Assembly (NCBI GenBank): GCA_017461285.1 | Contig: JAFTYS010000026.1 | Location: 9,771-73,770 of the forward strand | Length of the DNA stretch: 64,000 bases | Source of the DNA: Bacteroidales bacterium | Lineage (GTDB): Bacteria; Bacteroidota; Bacteroidia; Bacteroidales; UBA932 | Direction of reading: 5' to 3' | In this document: piece after piece, positions 8,348 through 20,855 of the stretch | Position numbering within the stretch: position 1 is the stretch's first letter | Layout of the letters: each line of letters opens with the position of its first letter | Made by a program: the position numbers and the translations under genes | The notes under the pieces: generated by a model | What the model saw: only the letters and a program-made list of their open reading frames with translations | Told to the model about the DNA's origin: nothing | The model's database searches: none

Positions 8348-9430
8348 ATGGCAAAGAAATTAGTCGTGGGAATTACCCAGGGAGACGGGAACGGAATCGG
8401 TTATGAAGTGATAATCAAGGCACTGGCTGATGAAAGAATGCTTGACCTCTGCACTCCGGTAATCTATGGTTCATCAAAGATATTCGGATTCTACAAAAAG
8501 CAGATACATAATCTCGAACAGATAAATACCAATGTGATATCTTCTGCAAAGGATGTCCACAATAAAAGAGTAAATATAGTCAACTGCCTTCCGGAAAACG
8601 TCTTCGTGGAGCCAGGTCAGGCAACCCCTGAGTCTGCAAAGTCCGCGATGACCGCGCTCGAAAGGGCAGTCGAAGACATAAAGGCGGGATATATCGATGT
8701 CCTGGTTACAGCTCCGATCAACAAAAGGGCAATGGTAAGCGAAGGTTTCAGCTACACAGGCCATACGGAATATCTTGAGAAGGAGTTCGGTGTCGATGAG
8801 GTGGCGATGATCATGGTATGCGATCAGCTCAAGGTGGGTGTGGTGACAGGCCATATATCCCTGAAGGACGTCTGCGGCAGCATCACTCAGGAGAAGATCC
8901 TCAAGAAGCTCAGACTGATGAAGGCATCCCTCCAGAGGGACTTCGGTGTCGATCAGCCGAAGATTGCCGTACTTGGTCTCAACCCTCACTGTGGTGACGG
9001 CGGTCTGCTCGGCGACGAGGAACAACAGATAATTCTCCCGGCTGTGAAGGCGGCAAATGAAGAAGGCATACTCGCGTTCGGTCCATACTCTCCTGACGGT
9101 TTCTTCGGTCTTGGCAATTACAGTAAATATGATGCTGTCCTTGCCATGTATCACGACCAGGGCCTGACACCGTTCAAGGCTCTCGCGTTTGAAGAGGGCG
9201 TGAATTACACTGCGGGCCTGCCGATCGTCAGAACATCCCCTGATCATGGCACAGCCTATGAAATGGCCGGTCGCGACCTCGCGGATCCACGTTCGATGAT
9301 GTCGGCTATCTATACGGCTATTGATATCTTCAACCGTCGTGCAGACTATGATGATCTTGTGGAAAACCGCATGACAGTCAAGATGCCTGACACTGAAATC
9401 AAGCCACGTGGCGGAAGAATCATCGAGTAA
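8348..9430 (+). CDS. pdxA: 4-hydroxythreonine-4-phosphate dehydrogenase PdxA, copy A
   Basis: PdxA oxidises 4-phosphohydroxy-L-threonine in the DXP-dependent branch of pyridoxal phosphate synthesis. The 360 residues open with VGITQGDGNGIGYEV and contain the conserved TAPINKRA, YTGHTEYL (histidine metal ligand), LGLNPHCGDGG and MYHDQGLTPFK (second histidine) segments and RTSPDHGTAYEMAG with the third. It diverges from recG over 230 bp, with TATCTTTG at 8313-8320 as probable -7 element. Its stop codon overlaps the ATG of rnhA by one base (TAATG), so the two are cotranslated. It differs from copy B at about 29 of 360 positions by my count, mostly conservative changes and none in these motifs. 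Confidence 0.95.
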   Translation: MAKKLVVGITQGDGNGIGYEVIIKALADERMLDLCTPVIYGSSKIFGFYKKQIHNLEQINTNVISSAKDVHNKRVNIVNCLPENVFVEPGQATPESAKSAMTALERAVEDIKAGYIDVLVTAPINKRAMVSEGFSYTGHTEYLEKEFGVDEVAMIMVCDQLKVGVVTGHISLKDVCGSITQEKILKKLRLMKASLQRDFGVDQPKIAVLGLNPHCGDGGLLGDEEQQIILPAVKAANEEGILAFGPYSPDGFFGLGNYSKYDAVLAMYHDQGLTPFKALAFEEGVNYTAGLPIVRTSPDHGTAYEMAGRDLADPRSMMSAIYTAIDIFNRRADYDDLVENRMTVKMPDTEIKPRGGRIIE

Positions 9431-9972
9431 TGCCGGAAATTAAAGATACTTCCTCGTCTATGACAACACCATCGAAGAACTCAGCGCCAAAGCCTCCTAT
9501 CTTCCTATATACGGATGGGGCATCCAGTGGCAATCCGGGGCCCGGTGGCTATGGAGTTGTCTTGAAATGCGCGGGTGTTGAAAAGGAAATGTCGGAAGGA
9601 TTCAGTCTGACCACAAATAACAGAATGGAACTTCTGGCCGTCATCAAAGGCCTGGAGGCAATCAAGTGGGAGAACGCGGAAGTTCATGTTTACAGCGACT
9701 CTTCCTATGTGGTCAAGGCCATCAATGAAGGCTGGCTTGAGAACTGGAAACGAAAAGGTTTTGCAAAAGTCAAGAATCCGGACCTATGGATGAGATTCGC
9801 TCCTCTTCTTCAGAAGCACAGAGTTGCCTTCCATTGGATAAAAGGACATGCCGGACATCCTGAAAACGAACGTTGTGACGCCCTTGCAGTGGCGGCAGGA
9901 GCAGGAGCGGTGGCAGCAGGAAAGGACCTTCCTCCGGATCCCGGCTACAAGCCTGAAGATACACTTCTGTAG
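9430..9972 (+). CDS. rnhA: Ribonuclease HI, copy A
   Basis: RNase HI cuts the RNA strand of RNA-DNA hybrids. The 180-residue product shows the full active site: Asp29 (YTDGASSG), Glu67 (NRMELLA), Asp90 (VYSDSSY) and Asp150 (NERCDALA), with the WIKGHAGHPEN histidine loop before the last. It carries an extra 22-residue N-terminal segment that copy B mostly lacks and an Ala/Gly-rich tail rich in prolines. It overlaps pdxA by one base; 164 nt separate it from rfbC here, whereas in copy B rnhA and rfbC overlap. Confidence 0.95.
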   Translation: MPEIKDTSSSMTTPSKNSAPKPPIFLYTDGASSGNPGPGGYGVVLKCAGVEKEMSEGFSLTTNNRMELLAVIKGLEAIKWENAEVHVYSDSSYVVKAINEGWLENWKRKGFAKVKNPDLWMRFAPLLQKHRVAFHWIKGHAGHPENERCDALAVAAGAGAVAAGKDLPPDPGYKPEDTLL

Positions 9973-10136
9973 CACTTTGTCGTCTCCCAGCAAGATTGGC
10001 TTATCCCTGCAATAGCAGGCATGAGCATGCTGCAGTCGCTTTAAAAACATCAGATAAAAGAATCGGCGTCTGTGGAAATGCAGTGATCTGTGAAGATATG
10101 AGGTACACGCAAAATTATTAAAAACTGATTATAATT

Positions 10137-10691
10137 ATGAATATAATCCAGACTGAGATACCGGGTGTGGTGATCATCGAACCGAAAGTGTTCGGCGACA
10201 GCCGCGGCTATTTCTTTGAGTCGTTCTCAGAAAGAGAATTTACGGAAAAGGTTTCCCAGACCCATTTCGTTCAGGATAACCAGAGCAAGTCCTGCTATGG
10301 CGTAGTGCGCGGACTCCATTTCCAGAAACCACCTCACACTCAGGCCAAGCTTGTACGTGTAGTCAAAGGAAGGGTTCTCGATGTGGCAGTGGATGTCAGG
10401 AAAGGTTCTCCGACCTATGGAAAGCATGTGGCAGTCGAACTGACCGAAGATAACCATCGTCAGTTCTTCGTTCCGCGCGGATTCGCTCATGGCTTTGCAG
10501 TACTTTCTGAAGAAGCTGTGTTCCAATACAAATGCGACAATTACTACGCTCCTCAGAGTGAAGGTGCCGTCGCCTGGGATGATCCGGACCTGGGGATAGA
10601 CTGGGGTGTGCCTGCAGACAAGGTCATGCTTTCAGAAAAAGACTCCAGACACCCTCGACTGAAGGATGCGGACATTCCGTTTGAATATTAA
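10137..10691 (+). CDS. rfbC: dTDP-4-dehydrorhamnose 3,5-epimerase, copy A
   Basis: The enzyme epimerises dTDP-4-keto-6-deoxyglucose at C3 and C5 in dTDP-L-rhamnose synthesis for surface polysaccharide. The 184 residues show the RmlC cupin signature: FGDSRGYFFESF, RGLHFQKPPH with the catalytic His61, GKHVAVEL, RGFAHGF, and Tyr131 in the FQYKC strand. It is followed after 24 nt by rfbD, the next enzyme of the pathway. The rfbA and rfbB genes are not in the window. Copy B has an extra C-terminal segment of a few residues. Confidence 0.95.
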   Translation: MNIIQTEIPGVVIIEPKVFGDSRGYFFESFSEREFTEKVSQTHFVQDNQSKSCYGVVRGLHFQKPPHTQAKLVRVVKGRVLDVAVDVRKGSPTYGKHVAVELTEDNHRQFFVPRGFAHGFAVLSEEAVFQYKCDNYYAPQSEGAVAWDDPDLGIDWGVPADKVMLSEKDSRHPRLKDADIPFEY

Positions 10692-10715
10692 GAACAACTC
10701 TCCCGTCAAAGAGAA

Positions 10716-11621
10716 ATGAGGATACTGGTGACAGGCAGCAGTGGCCAGCTTGGTCAGGCGATATTGAATTCGTCTCATGATCTGGATCATGAGATTGTGT
10801 TCACTGCGCGTACCATAGTGCCAGGCCCTTCATGCTCTTCAAGCCGTCATCAGTTGCTTCAGCTCGATGTTACCGATTCCGAAGCCGTTTCTGAACTTGT
10901 GAGGGAACAGGGTATAGAAGTCATAATAAACTGCGCAGGCTATACAGATGTCGCCAGAGCTGAAACCGAACCTGAAAAGGCGTATCTCCTGAATGAACAT
11001 GCTGCAGCCAATCTTGCCAGGGCAGCCAGGGAAAACGATGCTGTGCTGATACATATTTCCACAGACTATATATTTGACGGGCAGTCATCAATTCCATACC
11101 GTGAAGAAGACCATGCGGAGCCTCTCGGAGAATACGGCCGGTCAAAACTGGCAGGAGAAAATGCCGTAATCGCTTCCGGATGCAGATACTTCATACTGAG
11201 GACCGCCTGGCTTTTCAGCCGGTTCGGACGCAACTTCCTCAAGACCATCCTGAAGAAGTCTTCGGAACAGTCCATGCTGAATGTTGTGGCTGATCAGATA
11301 GGTACCCCGACTTATGCACCGGATCTTGTCGAGGCCATCTTCACAATCATTGATGAAGGGATGCTGGACATGACAGGCATCTACAATTTTACCAATGAAG
11401 GGGTCTGCTCATGGTATGACTTCGCCAAGGAAATATGCGAGGTGTCGGGAAGCCTATGTACTGTAATGCCATGCAGCACAGATGATTATCCGACCAATGT
11501 CAGCCGTCCGCATTATTCCGTGCTTGACAAGAGGAAATTCAAGGAAACCTTTGGAACGGAAATATCCCATTGGAAGGATTCTGTCGCATTCTGTGTCACT
11601 GAAATTGAAAAATTTGGGTAA
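10716..11621 (+). CDS. rfbD: dTDP-4-dehydrorhamnose reductase, copy A
   Basis: RfbD performs the last NADPH-dependent reduction to dTDP-L-rhamnose. The 301-residue Rossmann protein begins MRILVTGSSGQLGQAI (nucleotide-binding glycine motif), has the NCAGYTDV loop, the ISTDYIFDG segment, the YGRSKLAGE active-site tyrosine and lysine, and LRTAWLFSRFGRNF. It follows rfbC on the same strand and precedes secA, which has its own promoter that starts inside the rfbD 3' end (TTTG at 11613-11616). Confidence 0.95.
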   Translation: MRILVTGSSGQLGQAILNSSHDLDHEIVFTARTIVPGPSCSSSRHQLLQLDVTDSEAVSELVREQGIEVIINCAGYTDVARAETEPEKAYLLNEHAAANLARAARENDAVLIHISTDYIFDGQSSIPYREEDHAEPLGEYGRSKLAGENAVIASGCRYFILRTAWLFSRFGRNFLKTILKKSSEQSMLNVVADQIGTPTYAPDLVEAIFTIIDEGMLDMTGIYNFTNEGVCSWYDFAKEICEVSGSLCTVMPCSTDDYPTNVSRPHYSVLDKRKFKETFGTEISHWKDSVAFCVTEIEKFG

Positions 11622-11644
11622 ATACTTATTTGTCATTATATTTG
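11613..11644 (+). promoter_or_regulatory. secA promoter, copy A
   Basis: TTTG (11613-11616), 20 nt, then TATATTTG (11637-11644). Copy B has exactly the same TTTG-N20-TATATTTG arrangement (19933-19964), while the spacer sequences differ. This is the best-supported promoter in the window. Confidence 0.8.
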
Positions 11645-11645
11645 T

Positions 11646-11677
11646 AGGTTGTTTGTGCCGTGTCGTACAGACGACCT
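11646..11677. promoter_or_regulatory. Inverted repeat at the secA transcription start, copy A
   Basis: AGGTTGTTTGT and ACAGACGACCT form an imperfect inverted repeat (9 of 11 pairs) with a 10-nt spacer starting right after the -7 motif. Copy B keeps the left arm exactly, the same spacer length and the AACCT end, although the spacer differs. It could be an operator over the start point or the base of a leader hairpin. Confidence 0.5.
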
Positions 11678-11702
11678 ATTTTTGAATATAAAAAGTATAG
11701 AT

Positions 11703-14978
<3,276 letters not shown>

Positions 14979-15026
14979 AAAATCTTTGAGAATAATCGCA
15001 AACAATAATACTAAAAATAAGAAGTT

Positions 15027-15479
15027 ATGGCAAAAACAGAACCTGTAGTAAACGTGAATTCCATCAGCAGGATTTCTGCGGGTACTATCATCAAGGGAGA
15101 AATCCTTTCTCCTTACGATATCCGTATCGACGGAACATTCGAGGGCAAGGTTCAGACAAAGGGACGTGTCGTAGTGGGAGAGTCTGCAAATGTGAAGGGT
15201 GACGTGATCTGCGAAAATATCGATCTCTGGGGCAAACTGGAGGGTAATGTCTATGTTAAGAATACTCTGGCTCTCAAGGATGGATGTGCTGTTGACGGTA
15301 ACCTCAATGTGAGAAGGCTTTCAGTCGAGCTCGGCTCTTCATTCAACGGAAACTGCCGTATGATCAACGAAGAGGAATTCGACAAGATCGCAGGCATCAT
15401 CGAGAAGGATCACGCTTCTCAGAACCAGAAGCAGCACGCGCCGCAGCAGAAGGCTCAGCCTGCCGCTCCTGCCAACTGA
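15027..15479 (+). CDS. Bactofilin (polymer-forming cytoskeletal protein), copy A
   Basis: The 150-residue product is a right-handed beta-helix protein of the bactofilin family (DUF583), which polymerises into cytoskeletal filaments involved in cell shape. The repeated pattern ISRISAGTIIKGEI, DIRIDGTFEGKV, VVVGESANVKGDV, DLWGKLEGNVYV and GCAVDGNLNV covers residues about 12-112. A Gln/Ala/Pro-rich tail follows. It lies 48 nt after secA. Its tail is longer than that of copy B, and over 123 alignable positions I count about 31 differences (75% identity), which is the lower end of divergence between the two arms. Confidence 0.88.
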   Translation: MAKTEPVVNVNSISRISAGTIIKGEILSPYDIRIDGTFEGKVQTKGRVVVGESANVKGDVICENIDLWGKLEGNVYVKNTLALKDGCAVDGNLNVRRLSVELGSSFNGNCRMINEEEFDKIAGIIEKDHASQNQKQHAPQQKAQPAAPAN

Positions 15480-15502
15480 TGAAAAAGGACGCTTATCTCC
15501 AC

Positions 15503-15533
15503 AAAAAAAGAGACCATCCGGTCTCTTTTTTTT
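15503..15533. terminator. Bidirectional terminator between bactofilin A and tmRNA
   Basis: A/T-flanked hairpin with the stem AGAGACC/GGTCTCT, loop ATCC, a run of A on one side and a run of T on the other, so it works in both directions for the converging bactofilin and tmRNA genes. Confidence 0.85.
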
Positions 15534-15536
15534 GTG

Positions 15537-15932
15537 TGGAGATGGGCGGACTCGAACCGCCGTCCAAACACCGCACCAGAAAGCTTTCTACACGCTTAGT
15601 CTTCCTTTGGTTTTCGACGCACGGCTGCCGGGAGACAGGCCATCGTACGCTTATCCTCTAAGTCTTAGCGAAGTTTAAAGGAGTCCCTTCGAGCATCCGG
15701 TTTGAATGATACCCCGGATTCTGACCATAACCGGCATAAAGGTCAGAGGGATACTCGTCGGCGACGCAGCCTTGGCGTCGCGGATTAAGGTAGTGTGCTT
15801 AGCAGACTACGCAGCGAGTGCATAAGAGTTGTTGCCAACTAAAAGTTCGAAGGCCGAGATTAACGGGCAAACCTACAACGCCCGGCGTGCTTACCGTCCA
15901 ATGTCTGATGCTGTCAAAACCAAAACATCCCC
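15537..15932 (-). ncRNA. ssrA: Transfer-messenger RNA (tmRNA)
   Basis: The minus strand folds into a tRNA-like end: 5' GGGGATG pairs with 3' CATCTCC plus a discriminator A at 15537, and the GTTCGAGTC T loop lies next to it; CCA is not encoded. The tag reading frame (15807-15836) encodes GNNSYALAA followed by TAG, ending in the ALAA proteolysis signal. tmRNA frees stalled ribosomes and tags the unfinished protein. It is bounded by intrinsic terminators on both sides and sits at the single-copy centre of the inverted duplication. The smpB partner gene is not in the window. Confidence 0.93.
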
Positions 15933-15941
15933 ATAGACGAA

Positions 15942-15968
15942 AAAAGCTGCTTCGTCGAAGCAGCTTTT
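15942..15968. terminator. Terminator between tRNA-Val and tmRNA
   Basis: Hairpin GCTGCTTCG-T-CGAAGCAGC flanked by AAAA and TTTT, just downstream (minus strand) of tRNA-Val. Confidence 0.75.
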
Positions 15969-15971
15969 CGG

Positions 15972-16046
15972 TGGGAGCAGAGGGAGTCGAACCCCCGACC
16001 CTCTGCTTGTAAGGCAGATGCTCTAAACCAACTGAGCTATGCTCCC
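15972..16046 (-). tRNA. tRNA-Val, anticodon TAC
   Basis: A 75-nt minus-strand cloverleaf: acceptor GGGAGCA/TGCTCCC with discriminator A, D loop with CAGTTGGTTTAGAGC, anticodon stem TCTGC/GCAGA around CTTACAA (anticodon TAC) and T arm GGGGGTTCGACTCCC. CCA is not encoded. It has its own promoter and terminator. Confidence 0.93.
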
Positions 16047-16061
16047 TTTAAAACAGGACTG

Positions 16062-16092
16062 CAAATATACGGCTATTTTTCGGAATTCCAAA
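16062..16092 (-). promoter_or_regulatory. Promoter of tRNA-Val
   Basis: On the minus strand TTTG (16089-16092), 19 nt, then TATATTTG (16062-16069), placing the start of transcription close to the tRNA 5' end at 16046. Confidence 0.7.
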
Positions 16093-16140
16093 AAATATTC
16101 CAAAAATTTCCAGATTGTCCTGTTAAAGATTCCTCTGACA

Positions 16141-16554
16141 CTAGTTTGCAGGGGCTGGGGCTGGCTGCTGTGCAGGAGCCTTTGCTCCGACCACTCTGTC
16201 AAAGTCAGCCTCGCTGATCATCTTGCAGTTTCCGTTGAATGTAGCGCCGAGCTCTACAGAGAGCTTGCGGATGTTCAGGTTACCGTTGACTGTACATCCT
16301 TCCTTGAGGTTGAGGGTGTCCTTCACGAACACGTTGCCTTCAACCTTTCCCCAAAGGTCGATGCTGTCACATACGATGTCGCCCTTGATGTGTGCGCTCT
16401 CGCCCACTACCACGCGGCCCTTGCTCTGGATCTTGCCTTCGAAGGTTCCGTCGATGCGGATGTCGCATGGAGAAAGGATCTCGCCCTTGATCACGGTGCC
16501 TGCAGATATCCTGCTGATCGCATTTGCGTTTACTACCGGTTCCATCTTTGCCAT
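16141..16554 (-). CDS. Bactofilin (polymer-forming cytoskeletal protein), copy B
   Basis: A 137-residue beta-helix protein that follows the same repeat register as copy A (ISRISAGTVIKGEI, DIRIDGTFEGKI, VVVGESAHIKGDI, DLWGKVEGNVFV, GCTVNGNLNI), with a shorter Ala/Pro-rich tail ending in the same APAN. It lies 30 nt after secA copy B and is followed on the minus strand by tRNA-Val. About three quarters of the residues match copy A, with differences spread over the whole helix rather than in one patch, as expected for a protein that has kept its fold. Confidence 0.88.
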   Translation of the reverse strand: MAKMEPVVNANAISRISAGTVIKGEILSPCDIRIDGTFEGKIQSKGRVVVGESAHIKGDIVCDSIDLWGKVEGNVFVKDTLNLKEGCTVNGNLNIRKLSVELGATFNGNCKMISEADFDRVVGAKAPAQQPAPAPAN

Positions 16555-16584
16555 AGTCTATAGTTTTGTTTGTTAATATTCTTG

Positions 16585-19500
16585 TTAAGCCTGCTTGCCG
16601 TGGCAGTTCTTGTACTTTTTGCCGGAACCGCATGGGCATGGGTCGTTACGTCCGACCTGCTTCTCCACATGGACAGGGGCATTGCTCTTCGGCTGGCCTC
16701 CGTTGGTCACCAGGTCGGTCCTGCTGGTCTGAAGCTGGCTCAAGTCAGGGGTCTGGCGGCGAGGCTGAGGAGGCGCCTGGCGAGGCGTTGTCGCATCAGC
16801 GAGCGGAATCTGCGCCCTGAGCAGGAACGAAAGCACGTTCTTGTTCAGATCCTCGAGCATCTGGCTGAAGAGGTTGAAGCTCTCGAACTTATAGATGAGG
16901 AGAGGATCCTTCTGCTCGTATGTCGCATTCTGCACCGACTGCTTCAGGTCATCCATGTCACGAAGATGCTCCTTCCACTTATCGTCGATCTCGAAGAGGG
17001 TGATCGTCTTGCTGAGCGCCCTCGCAATCTCCTTGCCGTCAGACTCATAGGCCTTGGCAAGATCGACAGGAAGGTGGAGTCCCTTGCGACCGTCGGAGAT
17101 AGGGATGGTCACCCTTGTGCCGGATGCGGTCTCCTCGTATTTCCTGTACATCTCCCTGATGAAAGGAAGAGCCCTCTGCGCCATGGTATCCATACGGCGC
17201 TGGTATGTCTTCAGCATGTTATCCTGAAGTGCCTCGACGAGAGCCTTAGAGTTCGAACTGTTGTAGAACGCTTCATCGAAGCCAGGCTCGATAGAGAGCG
17301 ACATCATCACATTCTCGGCGAACTCGTCGTACGACATGCCTTCCGACCTTTCCACGAGGATCTGCGCGATGTCCTGCATCATGTTCATGACGTCGATCTC
17401 GACACGTTCTCCCGAGAGGGCGTTGCGTCTCTTGGTGTAGATCACCTCACGCTGCGAGTTCATCACGTCGTCGTATTCGAGGAGTCTCTTACGGGTTCCG
17501 AAATGGTTCTCCTCTACCTTCTTCTGTGCATTTTCTATTGACTTGCTGAGCATCGGTGCCTCGAGTGCCTCATGCTCCTCAAGTCCGAGACGGTCCACCA
17601 CTCCCGCGATCTTCTCAGATCCGAAGAGACGCATGAGCTTGTCCTCCAATGAGATGAAGAATATCGACGAGCCCGGGTCTCCCTGACGGCCGGAACGTCC
17701 GCGGAGCTGTCTGTCGACGCGGCGGCTGTCGTGGCGCTCGGTACCGATGATCGCGAGTCCGCCCGCTTCCTTGACTTCGTCCGGAAGCTTGATGTCGGTA
17801 CCACGACCGGCCATGTTCGTCGCGATGGTCACGGTCGACGGCTCACCCGCATGTTTAACGACCTCGGCCTCGCGGGCATGCTGCTTCGCATTGAGGACCT
17901 GGTGGTCGATGCCGCGCAGGCGGAGCATGCGGCTGAGGAGTTCGGACGTCTCGACATCGGTAGTACCGACGAGGACAGGACGTCCTTCCTTCGTGAGCTC
18001 GACGATCTTTGCGATCACGGCTTCGTATTTCGCCTTCTTTGTCTTGTATATCAGGTCGTTATGATCCTTTCTTGCAATCGGCCTGTTGGTCGGGATAACG
18101 ACAACGTCGAGCTTGTAGATCGACCAGAACTCGCCCGCCTCCGTCTCCGCCGTACCGGTCATACCGGCAAGCTTGTGGTACATGCGGAAGTAGTTCTGGA
18201 GGGTGATGGTCGCGAATGTCTGGGTCGCTGCCTCCACCTTCACGTTTTCCTTCGCCTCGACCGCCTGGTGGAGTCCGTCGCTCCAGCGGCGTCCTTCCAT
18301 GATACGGCCGGTCTGCTCGTCGACGATCTTGATCTTTCCGTCCTGGATGATGTAGTCGATCTCCTTGTCGAACATCGTGTAGGCCTTAAGGAGCTGGTTC
18401 ACAGTGTGTACACGCTCCGACTTGAGGGCGAAGTCGGCGAGGATGTCGTCTTTCTTCACCTGTTTTTCTTCTGCGGTCAGGCCGGAGTCCTTCTGGACTT
18501 CGGCGATGGCCGCTCCCACGTCCGGAAGGACGAAGAAGTTAGGGTCTGACAGGTTGCCTGTTATGAGGTCACGACCCTTGTCGGTCATGTCGACGGTATG
18601 CATCTTTTCGTTCACGACGAAAAAGAGTTCGTCTGTGATGAAAGGCATTTCGCGCTCGTTGTCCTGGATGTAATAATTCTCGACCTTCTGGAGGAGCTGC
18701 TTCATGCCCGGCTCGCTGAGGAACTTGATCAGAGGCTTGTATTTAGGATAGCCCTTGAACGCTCTGAAGAGGAGGACGCCTCCGTCCTTCTCGTTGCCTT
18801 CTGAGATAAGTTTCTTTGCTTCGTTAAGGAGCTGGTTCACAAGGGTCTTCTGGTTTGCATAGAGACGCTCCACAAGCGGCTTGAACTCCATGAACTGCTG
18901 GTCCTCTCCCTTCGGAACCGGACCTGAGATGATCAGAGGAGTACGGGCATCGTCGATGAGGACGGAGTCCACCTCATCGACAATCGCGAAATGGTGCTTG
19001 CGCTGCACGAGGTCCTTCTGGGACATCGCCATATTGTCACGGAGGTAGTCGAAACCGAACTCGGTGTTTGTTCCGAATGTAATGTTGCATGCGTATGCCT
19101 TCTTGCGGGCATCGCTGTTCGGCTGATGCTTGTCGATGCAGTCAACGCTGAGTCCGTGGAACATGTAGAGAGGTCCCATCCACTCGGAGTCTCGCTTCGA
19201 GAGGTAGTCGTTCACTGTAACGACGTGCACACCCTTGCCTGCCAGTGCGTTAAGGAATACAGGGAGGGTAGCCACGAGGGTCTTTCCTTCTCCCGTCGCC
19301 ATCTCGGCGATCTTTCCCTGATGGAGTACGATACCTCCGATGAGCTGGACATCATAATGGATCATGTCCCATGTCACCTCGTTTCCGCCGGCCATCCAAT
19401 GGTTCTGCCATACGGCGGTTTCGCCTTCGATTGTCACGAATTCCTTTGTGGTACTGAGGTTGCGGTCGAAGTCTGTGGCCTTTACCCTGATGGTTTCGTT

Positions 19501-19872
19501 CTGGGTGAATCGGCGGGCGGTAGACTTCATGATGGCGAATGCTTCAGGAAGGATCTCGTCGAGAACTTTCTCTATCGTCTCGTCAATCTTCTTGACGAGC
19601 TTATCCTGCTCTGTAGCAAGGGCTTCCTTCTGGCTGAGAGGGATTTCCTTCTCAAGCTCTTCCTTGATCTGGGCTACGCGGGCCTCGTCTGCGGCTATCG
19701 CTTCCCGGATCTTGTCCTTGAGGGCCTGGCACCTTGCTCTGAGAGCATCGTCGTCCAGAGTGTCTATCGTCTTGTAGGCTTCAAGCACCTTGTCTAGGGT
19801 AGGCTTGATAGCCTTCATGTCTCGGTCCGCCTTGGTTCCGAATATCTTCTTGAAAACGTCTGCAAATGACAT
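16585..19872 (-). CDS. secA: Protein translocase ATPase SecA, copy B
   Basis: This 1095-residue SecA has the same architecture as copy [15 protein letters not shown]alker A, DEVDSVL box, [27 protein letters not shown] and the C-terminal [13 protein letters not shown] zinc motif. Differences cluster in the N-terminal charged insert, the helical scaffold (about residues 830-960) and the proline-rich linker before the zinc motif; the motor core is nearly unchanged. It has its own conserved promoter and start-site inverted repeat. Two full-length canonical SecA proteins of this closeness would be unusual in one genome, because known SecA2 proteins are much more divergent. Confidence 0.96.
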   Translation of the reverse strand: MSFADVFKKIFGTKADRDMKAIKPTLDKVLEAYKTIDTLDDDALRARCQALKDKIREAIAADEARVAQIKEELEKEIPLSQKEALATEQDKLVKKIDETIEKVLDEILPEAFAIMKSTARRFTQNETIRVKATDFDRNLSTTKEFVTIEGETAVWQNHWMAGGNEVTWDMIHYDVQLIGGIVLHQGKIAEMATGEGKTLVATLPVFLNALAGKGVHVVTVNDYLSKRDSEWMGPLYMFHGLSVDCIDKHQPNSDARKKAYACNITFGTNTEFGFDYLRDNMAMSQKDLVQRKHHFAIVDEVDSVLIDDARTPLIISGPVPKGEDQQFMEFKPLVERLYANQKTLVNQLLNEAKKLISEGNEKDGGVLLFRAFKGYPKYKPLIKFLSEPGMKQLLQKVENYYIQDNEREMPFITDELFFVVNEKMHTVDMTDKGRDLITGNLSDPNFFVLPDVGAAIAEVQKDSGLTAEEKQVKKDDILADFALKSERVHTVNQLLKAYTMFDKEIDYIIQDGKIKIVDEQTGRIMEGRRWSDGLHQAVEAKENVKVEAATQTFATITLQNYFRMYHKLAGMTGTAETEAGEFWSIYKLDVVVIPTNRPIARKDHNDLIYKTKKAKYEAVIAKIVELTKEGRPVLVGTTDVETSELLSRMLRLRGIDHQVLNAKQHAREAEVVKHAGEPSTVTIATNMAGRGTDIKLPDEVKEAGGLAIIGTERHDSRRVDRQLRGRSGRQGDPGSSIFFISLEDKLMRLFGSEKIAGVVDRLGLEEHEALEAPMLSKSIENAQKKVEENHFGTRKRLLEYDDVMNSQREVIYTKRRNALSGERVEIDVMNMMQDIAQILVERSEGMSYDEFAENVMMSLSIEPGFDEAFYNSSNSKALVEALQDNMLKTYQRRMDTMAQRALPFIREMYRKYEETASGTRVTIPISDGRKGLHLPVDLAKAYESDGKEIARALSKTITLFEIDDKWKEHLRDMDDLKQSVQNATYEQKDPLLIYKFESFNLFSQMLEDLNKNVLSFLLRAQIPLADATTPRQAPPQPRRQTPDLSQLQTSRTDLVTNGGQPKSNAPVHVEKQVGRNDPCPCGSGKKYKNCHGKQA

Positions 19873-19899
19873 ATCTTATATTGTTTTAATCAAAAATAC

Positions 19900-19931
19900 A
19901 GGTTGCCCGTACATTACAGTACAAACAACCT
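19900..19931. promoter_or_regulatory. Inverted repeat at the secA transcription start, copy B
   Basis: Read on the minus strand, AGGTTGTTTGT and ACGGGCAACCT (8 of 11 pairs) with a 10-nt spacer, directly after the -7 motif, as in copy A. Confidence 0.5.
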
Positions 19932-19932
19932 A

Positions 19933-19964
19933 CAAATATAGTGACAATCTGTGATTTATCCAAA
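19933..19964 (-). promoter_or_regulatory. secA promoter, copy B
   Basis: TTTG (19961-19964), 20 nt, TATATTTG (19933-19940) on the minus strand, identical in layout to copy A. Confidence 0.8.
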
Positions 19965-19974
19965 AACAGAGGGA

Positions 19975-20853
19975 TTATCTGACAATTTGGCAGATACAAT
20001 GGCGAAGAGAATCTTTCCAGTACGGGATTTCGATGTCGAATGTCCGCTTGACCTTGGACTTGCTGAGGACGGAGTAATGCGGACGGGCAGCCTTGACAGG
20101 GTACTCCCCTGTTCCGCATGGGGTCACTTCACAGAGATTGCCGCTCAGGTGACAGACCTCGCACGCGAGGTCGAACCATGAGCAGACGCCTTCGTTGGAA
20201 TAGTGATATATGCCTTCCTTCCTGAGATTATACGGTTCAAGCAGAGTAAGGATGAATCCGGCAAGGTCTCCGGCATAGGTCGGGGTGCCGACCTGATCGG
20301 AGACGACCTTGAGCATCGCGTGACTCCGGCTCTTCGAGAGGATGGTCTTCACGAAGTTCTTTCCGTATGGACTGTAAAGCCATGAGGTTCTAATTATTAT
20401 GTGGCGGCATCCGGAGGCGAGGACAGCAAGCTCGCCTGCGAGCTTGGAACGCCCGTAGGCGTTCAGCGGCGCCAGCGCCGCGTCCTCGCCGTATGGCTCG
20501 GACTGACGACCGTCAAAGACATAATCGGTAGACATGTGGATGAGCGTTGCGTCGCAGGCCCTGGCGGTTTCCGCCAGCAGGCCTGCCGCTTCCGCATTCA
20601 GGCGGAACGCGGTTTCCTCTTCAGACTCAGCCTTCTCCACGTCCGTGTATCCGGCGCAGTTGACGATGACATCTATCGAATTGTCCTCGACGATCCGTCT
20701 GACAGCGTCCTTGTCCGTAATGTCCAGCTGCACCATACCTTCATGATCCTGTGAATTCATGTAGGTATAGATAAACCTGTGTTCAGATCCCTTGGCCACA
20801 TCCATGATGGTGCGCCCAAGCTGCCCGCTGCCTCCTGTCACCAATACATTCAT
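19975..20853 (-). CDS. rfbD: dTDP-4-dehydrorhamnose reductase, copy B
   Basis: A 292-residue reductase with MNVLVTGGSGQLGRTI, NCAGYTDV, MSTDYVFDG, the YGRSKLAGE active-site tyrosine and lysine, and RTSWLYSPYGKNF. It catalyses the final step to dTDP-L-rhamnose. Only 2 nt separate it from the upstream rfbC, which suggests tighter coupling than in copy A (24 nt). It is clearly more different from its partner than PdxA is, especially in the middle third and at the C-terminus, where it ends in CQIVR instead of the TEIEKFG of copy A. Confidence 0.95.
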   Translation of the reverse strand: MNVLVTGGSGQLGRTIMDVAKGSEHRFIYTYMNSQDHEGMVQLDITDKDAVRRIVEDNSIDVIVNCAGYTDVEKAESEEETAFRLNAEAAGLLAETARACDATLIHMSTDYVFDGRQSEPYGEDAALAPLNAYGRSKLAGELAVLASGCRHIIIRTSWLYSPYGKNFVKTILSKSRSHAMLKVVSDQVGTPTYAGDLAGFILTLLEPYNLRKEGIYHYSNEGVCSWFDLACEVCHLSGNLCEVTPCGTGEYPVKAARPHYSVLSKSKVKRTFDIEIPYWKDSLRHCICQIVR

Positions 20854-20855
20854 AC

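Noticed and set aside
15479..15661. Plus-strand frame over the tmRNA
   Set aside because: It is antisense to the tmRNA tRNA-like end, which explains all sequence conservation there.
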